From Bacteroidia bacterium (GTDB lineage: Bacteria; Bacteroidota; Bacteroidia; SpSt-205), in NCBI GenBank assembly GCA_026003215.1, contig BPGV01000001.1, positions 919,001 through 983,000 on the forward strand: a stretch of 64,000 nt of DNA, read 5' to 3'. Shown piece after piece: positions 58,892 through 64,000 of the stretch. Position 1 is the first letter of the stretch, and every line of letters starts with the position of its first letter. The position numbers and the translations under genes were made by a program. A model generated the notes under the pieces. The model did not search any database. It saw only the letters and a list, made by a program, of their open reading frames with translations, and was not told the DNA's origin.

Positions 58892-60117
58892 TAGAGATTC
58901 GTGTCCCCAGCCCCGGTGAATCCATTACCGAAGTCCTCTTAGATAAGTGGCACAAGCCCAACGGCAGTTGGGTAGAAAAAGATGAGCTAATAGCCGAGAT
59001 CCAATCCGATAAAGCGGCGCTGGAAGTATATGCCGAAGCCGCAGGCCAGTTAGAGATCCTCGTAGAAGCCGGCCAGCAAATCCCCGTGGGTACAGTGATA
59101 GCCCGCATCAATCCCGATGCGCAAAAGCCCCAACCCTCGGATACTCCCCAAGCCGCTACCCCTCCTACCACAAACAAAGCGCCTGACTCCGCCACGCCTA
59201 CCCCAGCGTCTCCTCCACCCCAAAAAGAACCCGTCATACTCCCGTCAGCTGCCCGCCTTCTGGCCGAAAAGGAGGTACCTCCGGCTCAGGTGGCAGGCAC
59301 CGGCCCAGGCGGCCGCATCACCAAAGCCGACGCCCTCCAAGCTACTACCGCCCCTCCTACCGATACACCGCAACCAACTATTACGCCTACTCCTTCCTTT
59401 GTAGGCCCTACCACAGACCGCCACGAGACCCGTAAAAAGCTCACACCCATCCGCCAAACCATCGCCCGACGCCTCCTCGCCGCCAAAAACCAAACCGCTA
59501 TGCTCACCACCTTCAACGAGGTGGATATGAGCCGTATCATGGATCTCCGAAAAGCCTACAAAGAAACCTTCCAAGAAAAGCACGGAATCAGCCTCGGCTT
59601 CATGAGTTTCTTTACCAAAGCCTGTGCTACAGCCCTCTTGGAGTTTCCCGAAGTCAATAGCCAACTGCATGAAGATGAGCTGGTCTATTTTTCCTACGTA
59701 GATATCAGCATCGCGGTAAGTACCGACAGAGGGCTGGTCGTGCCCGTCCTGCGTAACGCCCACCTACTCTCACTTGCCGAGATAGAGCGCATGATAGCAG
59801 ACTTAGCGGCACGCGCCCGTCAAAACAAAATCGCCATAGAGGAGATGCAGGGGGGTACCTTCACCATCACCAACGGCGGCGTATTTGGCTCGTTGTTTTC
59901 TACGCCCATCCTAAACCCCCCGCAAACAGCTATCCTGGGCATGCACAAGATACAAGAGCGCCCCGTCGTGGTAAATGGGCAAGTAGTAGTGCGGCCCATG
60001 ATGTATGTGGCGCTCTCGTACGACCACCGCGTGATCGATGGCAAGGAAGCCGTAAGCTTCCTCGTGCGCGTCAAAGAACTCTTAGAAGACCCTATCCGGC
60101 TGCTTCTGCAGGTGTAA
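58888..60117 (+). CDS. sucB: Dihydrolipoyllysine succinyltransferase (E2)
   Basis: The 409-residue E2 core of 2-oxoglutarate dehydrogenase. A single lipoyl domain covers residues 1-78 ([19 protein letters not shown]; lipoylated Lys in QSDKAALEV near 39-47). A Pro/Ala/Thr-rich linker follows, then a peripheral-subunit-binding domain near 113-150 ([19 protein letters not shown]), a second linker, and the acyltransferase with [19 protein letters not shown] near 330-348 and [13 protein letters not shown] near 376-388, which includes the catalytic His and Asp. Coupled to sucA by ATGA and to the next gene by TAATG. Confidence 0.95.
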   Translation: MIEIRVPSPGESITEVLLDKWHKPNGSWVEKDELIAEIQSDKAALEVYAEAAGQLEILVEAGQQIPVGTVIARINPDAQKPQPSDTPQAATPPTTNKAPDSATPTPASPPPQKEPVILPSAARLLAEKEVPPAQVAGTGPGGRITKADALQATTAPPTDTPQPTITPTPSFVGPTTDRHETRKKLTPIRQTIARRLLAAKNQTAMLTTFNEVDMSRIMDLRKAYKETFQEKHGISLGFMSFFTKACATALLEFPEVNSQLHEDELVYFSYVDISIAVSTDRGLVVPVLRNAHLLSLAEIERMIADLAARARQNKIAIEEMQGGTFTITNGGVFGSLFSTPILNPPQTAILGMHKIQERPVVVNGQVVVRPMMYVALSYDHRVIDGKEAVSFLVRVKELLEDPIRLLLQV

Positions 60118-61052
60118 TGCGCCTGAAAGTAGAAAACCTCACCAAAGCTTACGGGAAACAGCTTGCCCTTCAAGGCGTCTCTTTTACCTTAGAAGGCGCC
60201 GGCGTCTATGGGTACCTTGGCCCAAATGGCGCCGGCAAATCCACCACCTTTAAGATACTCACGGGGTACCTGCGGCCTACCGCGGGCAACGTGACCTTGG
60301 GCCCCTGGACCCTGCCCCAACATCTACGCCGTATCCAACAGCATATTGGCTACCTCCCCGAACATAACCCCTTGTACTTAGACCTGTATGTACGGGAATA
60401 CCTGCTTTTCCGCGGGCGACTATATGGGCTACGAGGTCGCACACTCCGCCAGCGGGTAGAGGACCTGATTGAACGCGTAGGCCTCACCCCAGAAGCCCAC
60501 AAGCCGATTGGAGCCCTCTCGCGGGGCTATAGACAACGCGTAGGCCTGGCCGCTGCCCTCCTCCATGACCCGCCCCTCCTCATCTTAGATGAACCTACCA
60601 GCGGCTTAGACCCTAACCAAGTGATAGAGATTCGGCAGCTTATCCGAGCGCTGGGACAAACCCATACCGTCATCTTCTCCTCGCACATCCTGGCCGAAGT
60701 GCAAGCCATAGCCGACCGCGTGCTCATCCTACATAAAGGCCAGCTCGTCTTAGATGCTCCCCTCACAGAGCTGGAAAAGCACTTAGGCCAGCAGGAGCTT
60801 ATCGTAGAAACGGAGAAACCCTTGCAATGGGACTTTCTCCCCCCAGCGGTACAGCTTAGCCCCTTAGGCCCTCTGGCATGGGCCGTACAAGGCCCCGCCG
60901 ATATAGACTTGCGCCGTCTTATCTCCCAAGCCGCTACCCAACAGCAGGTACCCCTCCTCCGCTTAGAAAAAAGACAACTGCCGCTGGAAGAGGTCTTCCA
61001 GCGGCTCACACGCCCCACCGAGACAGACCCCTCAGCGGCGCCAGTTCTCTAA
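60117..61052 (+). CDS. gldA: ABC transporter ATP-binding protein, GldA-like
   Basis: A 311-residue ATPase. The Walker A site [20 protein letters not shown] lies near residues 32-51, the signature [20 protein letters not shown] near 133-152, and Walker [16 protein letters not shown] near 153-167. [20 protein letters not shown] at the start and the C-terminal accessory domain fit GldA of the gliding/T9SS-associated ABC transporter. The permease partners GldF and GldG are not in the window, so this name is tentative. It shares an operon with sucAB, and its end overlaps accC by 21 bases tail to tail. Confidence 0.72.
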   Translation: MRLKVENLTKAYGKQLALQGVSFTLEGAGVYGYLGPNGAGKSTTFKILTGYLRPTAGNVTLGPWTLPQHLRRIQQHIGYLPEHNPLYLDLYVREYLLFRGRLYGLRGRTLRQRVEDLIERVGLTPEAHKPIGALSRGYRQRVGLAAALLHDPPLLILDEPTSGLDPNQVIEIRQLIRALGQTHTVIFSSHILAEVQAIADRVLILHKGQLVLDAPLTELEKHLGQQELIVETEKPLQWDFLPPAVQLSPLGPLAWAVQGPADIDLRRLISQAATQQQVPLLRLEKRQLPLEEVFQRLTRPTETDPSAAPVL

Positions 61053-62378
61053 AAAGCGCGTATTGTAGCTTCCCCGACGGAAGTTTTCATCCCGCAGTAT
61101 CTCCTTCAAGATAGGTATCGTCGTTTTGAGCCCCGGCCCTTCAATGATAAACTCATCTAACGCGCGTAGCATCTTATTGATAACCTCTTCCCGCGAAAAG
61201 TCCGCCACTATAAGCTTAGCAATCATGGAGTCGTAATAGGGAGGAATAGTATAACCGGCATACACATGGGTGTCTACCCGTATGCCATGCCCCCCGGGCT
61301 TATGAAAATGTTCTACTCGGCCGGGGCTCGGACGAAAGTCATTATAAGGATCCTCGGCGTTTATGCGCACCTCCATAGCCCAGCGATTCTGGGGGAAGTA
61401 ATGCCGGCCGGACACAGGCACCCCCGCCGCTACCTTGATTTGCTCCTTGATAAGGTCAAAAAAGAATATCTCTTCTGTGACGGGATGCTCCACCTGAATG
61501 CGCGTATTCATCTCCATGAAATAAAACTCCCCGGTATCCTGGTCAAAAATAAACTCCACGGTGCCGGCACTCTCATAGCGGATGAACTTGGCTAAGCGGA
61601 CGGCGGCTTCCCCGAGCTGCTCGCGCAGCTCAGGCCTAATCACGGGGCTGGGGGCCTCCTCTATGAGCTTTTGGTGGCGGCGCTGTATGGTACAATCCCG
61701 CTCAGACAGGTGCGAGACATTCCCATATTGATCCCCTACTACCTGTATCTCAATGTGGCGGGGATTTTGGATGTACTTCTCCATGTAGAGGCCATCGTTG
61801 CCGAAAGCGGCCTTAGCTTCGGCGCGGGCAATATTCCAAGCGTCTTCCAGGTCTTCGGGTTTCCATACGACGCGCATGCCCTTGCCACCGCCGCCAGCCG
61901 TCGCCTTAAGAAGTACAGGATAGCCAATCTCCTGGGCAACTTTGCGCGCCTGAGAGAGGTTTTCCAAGACGCCCTCAGAGCCCGGTACTACGGGAACGCC
62001 GGCTTTTTTAGCGGTAGCTTTGGCGGTGGCTTTATCCCCCATCGCCGCTATCGCCTCCGGCGAGGGACCAATAAACTTCACCCCGTACTCTGCACAGATA
62101 CTGGCAAAATTCTCATTCTCCGAAAGGAACCCATACCCGGGATGCACAGCATCCGCCCCCGTCACCTCTACTGCCGACATGATGGCAGGAATATTAAGAT
62201 AGCTGTCTTTGCTGGCCGGCGGCCCAATACACACCGCTTCATCGGCAAAACGCACATGTAAGCTTTCCCTATCCGCCGTAGAATACACCGCCACCGTTGG
62301 GATCCCCAGCTCCTTGCACGTGCGGATAATCCGCAGCGCTATCTCGCCTCGGTTCGCTATGAGAATCTTCTTGAACAT
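61032..62378 (-). CDS. accC: Acetyl-CoA carboxylase biotin carboxylase subunit
   Basis: ATP-dependent carboxylation of biotin on AccB, the first half of acetyl-CoA carboxylase. The 448-residue protein starts [20 protein letters not shown], with the ATP-grasp glycine loop [15 protein letters not shown] near residues 157-171, [20 protein letters not shown] near 199-218 and [16 protein letters not shown] near 286-301, containing the catalytic residues. Full length for the family. Third gene of efp-accB-accC, 3 bases after accB. The 3' end overlaps the GldA-like gene. Confidence 0.96.
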   Translation of the reverse strand: MFKKILIANRGEIALRIIRTCKELGIPTVAVYSTADRESLHVRFADEAVCIGPPASKDSYLNIPAIMSAVEVTGADAVHPGYGFLSENENFASICAEYGVKFIGPSPEAIAAMGDKATAKATAKKAGVPVVPGSEGVLENLSQARKVAQEIGYPVLLKATAGGGGKGMRVVWKPEDLEDAWNIARAEAKAAFGNDGLYMEKYIQNPRHIEIQVVGDQYGNVSHLSERDCTIQRRHQKLIEEAPSPVIRPELREQLGEAAVRLAKFIRYESAGTVEFIFDQDTGEFYFMEMNTRIQVEHPVTEEIFFFDLIKEQIKVAAGVPVSGRHYFPQNRWAMEVRINAEDPYNDFRPSPGRVEHFHKPGGHGIRVDTHVYAGYTIPPYYDSMIAKLIVADFSREEVINKMLRALDEFIIEGPGLKTTIPILKEILRDENFRRGSYNTRFLENWRR

Positions 62379-62381
62379 AGC

Positions 62382-62888
62382 TCACTGTAGCGGCTCTACC
62401 TCAAAAAGCGGTTGGTCATATTCTACCGGCTGGCCGTCCTCTACCAAAATGCGCACAATCCGCCCGGCAATCTCCGATTGTATCTCGTTAAAGAGCTTCA
62501 TCGCCTCAATGATACATACCACCTGGCCTTTTTCAATTACGTCCCCGACCTTTACGAAAGGATCTTTATCGGGGCTGGGCCGCCTATAAAAAGTTCCCAC
62601 CATAGGCGAGCGTATGTATTCTGCTTTTTTCGGTGCAGAAGGTTCTGAAGCTTCTGGGGATTTCGCTTCGGCCTGCGGAGGGGAAGGGGGTTGCGGCCCT
62701 GTAGGTACCGTCACAGGCAACACCGGTGCAGCAGGCATAGGCGACACAGGCGTAGGCGACACCACAACCGGCGCTCCACCCACACCCCGCCGTATCGTGA
62801 GCCGAAACTCCCCTTCTTCTACAATCACTTCACTGAGGTCGGACTTACTGACAAACCGCAGCAGCTCTAAAATAGACTTGATATCCAT
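62382..62888 (-). CDS. accB: Acetyl-CoA carboxylase biotin carboxyl carrier protein
   Basis: A 168-residue carrier of the biotin group. Residues 1-38 form the N-terminal helical part ([20 protein letters not shown]); a Pro/Ala-rich linker near 40-85 follows; and the C-terminal biotinyl domain near 90-166 contains [20 protein letters not shown] and the biotin site EAMKLFNEI near 129-137, with the Lys in EAMK. It lies 5 bases after efp and 3 bases before accC. Biotin would come from a pathway including the bioD encoded in this window. Confidence 0.95.
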   Translation of the reverse strand: MDIKSILELLRFVSKSDLSEVIVEEGEFRLTIRRGVGGAPVVVSPTPVSPMPAAPVLPVTVPTGPQPPSPPQAEAKSPEASEPSAPKKAEYIRSPMVGTFYRRPSPDKDPFVKVGDVIEKGQVVCIIEAMKLFNEIQSEIAGRIVRILVEDGQPVEYDQPLFEVEPLQ

Positions 62889-62893
62889 AGCCG

Positions 62894-63460
62894 TTATGCT
62901 TTGACGCGTTCTATGTATTCCTTTTTGCGGGTATCCACTTTGACTTTATCACCTACCTCAACAAAGAGCGGCACCTTGATACGCGCCCCCGAGGAAAGCA
63001 CCGCATTTTTCATAATATTTGTCACGCTATCCCCTTTGACGGCCATTTCGGCTTCTACGATTTCCAACACCACAAACTGGGGCAGTTCTACAAAAAGGAG
63101 GGTTTCCGTATCTGCATCCCAGAGCGCTTCACAACGCTGATTCTCGGTCAAAAACTCTACGCCTCGCACCTGCTCAGCCGAAGCCCCAAACTGCTCAAAA
63201 GTCTCCTCCTCCATGAAATAATACTGCGAACCATCGCTATACAAGTACTGGCAGGGCCGACGCTCTACGCGGACAGGCTCTATACGAGTACTTGAGGGAA
63301 AGTTTCGTTCAAATACGCGGCCGGTCACCACATTCTTTAGGCGGGTATAAACATACGGATTGCCTTTACCGGGCTTGACATGGAGAAACTCTACCACTTC
63401 GTACAGCTCATTCTCCAGGCGTAGTATCATGCCGTTGGAGATATCCACCGCTTGGGCCAT
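62894..63460 (-). CDS. efp: Elongation factor P
   Basis: A 188-residue translation factor that relieves stalling at polyproline stretches. The start [20 protein letters not shown] leads into the N-terminal domain; the loop [15 protein letters not shown] near residues 30-44 carries Lys at the tip, the position modified in many bacteria. [12 protein letters not shown] near 51-62 and the C-terminal OB-like domain ([19 protein letters not shown]) are present. The ATG at 63460 is chosen because the frame before it is unrelated. A weak, two-mismatch box lies 4 bases upstream. First gene of efp-accB-accC. Confidence 0.95.
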   Translation of the reverse strand: MAQAVDISNGMILRLENELYEVVEFLHVKPGKGNPYVYTRLKNVVTGRVFERNFPSSTRIEPVRVERRPCQYLYSDGSQYYFMEEETFEQFGASAEQVRGVEFLTENQRCEALWDADTETLLFVELPQFVVLEIVEAEMAVKGDSVTNIMKNAVLSSGARIKVPLFVEVGDKVKVDTRKKEYIERVKA

Positions 63461-63510
63461 GCCGCGAAGATGGGAAAAATCTTTGCGATGCAGGGAACAC
63501 AGGTTTTTGT

Positions 63511-63518
63511 TACCTTTG
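63511..63518 (+). promoter_or_regulatory. -7 promoter box of the acyl-CoA dehydrogenase gene
   Basis: TACCTTTG, 5 bases before the ATG at 63524. Confidence 0.65.
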
Positions 63519-63523
63519 TGAGT

Positions 63524-64000
63524 ATGGCTCAAACCCTCACCCAACCGGAAGTGACACGCGGTGGCGCCTTCTTGACTCAAGCCACCCCAGCCGAGCGGGT
63601 ATTCATCCCCGAAGAATGGAGCGAAGAACAGCGCCAACTGGCCCAGCTCTGCGAGGACTTTTTAGAAAAGGAAATCTATCCCCGCTTAGATGAGATTGAC
63701 TACGGAGACCCCACCCAGATCATGCCCGAGCTGCTACGCAAGGCCGCAGAGTTAGGCCTACTCGGCTTGACGGTACCTGAAGAGTACGGCGGCTTAGGGA
63801 TGGACTTCCTTACGGGCATGCTCTTTACCGAGAAAATGGGGCCTTCCCATTCCTTTGCCGTAGCCCTCTTAGCCCACACCGGCATCGGAACCCTCCCTAT
63901 CCTCTACTTCGGCACCCCCGAACAAAAAGCTAAGTACCTCCCTAAGATTGTCACCGGCGAGCTCTTCGCCGCTTACTGCCTCACCGAACCCGGCTCCGGT
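63524..64000 (+). CDS. Acyl-CoA dehydrogenase (partial, N-terminus only)
   Basis: The first 159 residues of a flavin-dependent acyl-CoA dehydrogenase of fatty-acid oxidation; the rest lies beyond the window. It begins MAQTLTQPEVTRGGAFLT, then EEQRQLAQLCEDFLEKEIYP near residues 34-53, and ends at the FAD/substrate site YCLTEPGSG, a diagnostic motif of the family. LLGLTVPEEYGGLGMDFLTG near 79-98 is also conserved. It is divergent from efp, with 63 bases between starts. It may act together with the hydroxyacyl-CoA dehydrogenase encoded at 49198-49989. Confidence 0.92.
   Translation, partial: MAQTLTQPEVTRGGAFLTQATPAERVFIPEEWSEEQRQLAQLCEDFLEKEIYPRLDEIDYGDPTQIMPELLRKAAELGLLGLTVPEEYGGLGMDFLTGMLFTEKMGPSHSFAVALLAHTGIGTLPILYFGTPEQKAKYLPKIVTGELFAAYCLTEPGSG

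Noticed and set aside
1-64000. CRISPR arrays, insertion sequences, integrases or rRNA operons
   Set aside because: No regularly spaced repeats, transposase-like products or rRNA-like sequence were seen by reading; no computed search was possible.
1-64000. A GC-skew switch marking a replication origin or terminus
   Set aside because: The plus strand looks C-rich in the first part and less so later, but without a calculation this could reflect coding-strand bias alone; no DnaA-box cluster or dif-like site was recognised.

Overview
The window looks like a compact chromosomal segment from a member of the Bacteroidota. Several independent signs agree: two exported proteins end in type IX secretion (T9SS) sorting domains; there are PorV/PorQ-like and GldA-like proteins and a BshB1-type deacetylase; carboxypeptidase-regulatory plus TonB receptors are present; exported proteins almost always carry glutamine after the signal peptide; and starts are preceded by the Bacteroidota -7 promoter box TAnnTTTG rather than by Shine-Dalgarno sequences. 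Citrate synthase, 2-oxoglutarate dehydrogenase, transhydrogenase, acyl-CoA enzymes and a cytochrome c point to a respiring heterotroph. I cannot place it below phylum level, and a thermophilic origin is only a guess.

Layout. 1-1643 (-): pntAA-pntAB-pntB, cut by the window edge. 1689-5977 (+): two glycosyltransferases (the second frameshifted), ribulose-phosphate epimerase, an outer-membrane protein and Pcm. 6002-9609 (+): three tandem paralogous exported VGIGT proteins. 9521-12540 (-): citrate synthase and an APC permease. 12574-14986 (+): bioD, an SPFH protein and a lipoprotein, closed by a clear terminator. 15039-16583 (-): a flippase. 16652-16995 (+): tmRNA, with an orphan ABC permease starting 4 nt after its 3' end. 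17744-20431 (+): RsbU-like phosphatase, peroxiredoxin-like protein and tandem universal-stress protein. 20466-26846 (+): SDR, DUF1015, Maf, TPR-phosphatase, PorV/PorQ-like protein. 26833-28278 (-): a propeller/PKD protein. 28309-40240 (+): BshB1, Fur, STAS, PurA, DNA methyltransferase, APC permease, membrane pyrophosphatase, TonB receptor, two T9SS cargo proteins. 40237-49989 (-): YceI/DUF5777/cytochrome c operon, DapA, two large TonB receptors, a small barrel, hydroxyacyl-CoA dehydrogenase. 50035-50998 (+): thymidine kinase and an alkyltransferase-like protein. 50955-54659 (-): O-antigen ligase-like protein, binding protein, CTP synthase. 54727-61052 (+): HtrA, SucA, SucB, GldA-like ATPase. 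61032-63460 (-): EF-P, AccB, AccC. 63524-64000 (+): acyl-CoA dehydrogenase, cut by the window end.

The segment is extremely gene dense. Apart from the tmRNA gene no stretch over about 100 bases lacks a gene. Divergent genes are separated by about 30-70 bp and usually carry back-to-back -7 boxes. Five of six convergent pairs overlap at their 3' ends. Operon partners overlap or sit within a few bases. The -7 box lies 4-8 nt before most operon-first start codons, which suggests leaderless or nearly leaderless mRNAs as the default. I saw no CRISPR array, insertion sequence, prophage, rRNA or independent tRNA.

By role, the genes cover central metabolism (gltA, sucAB, pntAB, hppA, accBC, purA, pyrG, tdk, dapA, bioD), envelope and surface building (glycosyltransferases, flippase, ligase, TonB receptors, T9SS cargo, VGIGT proteins), and stress or signalling (two SpoIIE-type phosphatases, STAS, universal-stress protein, peroxiredoxin-like protein, HtrA, tmRNA, Fur, bacillithiol).
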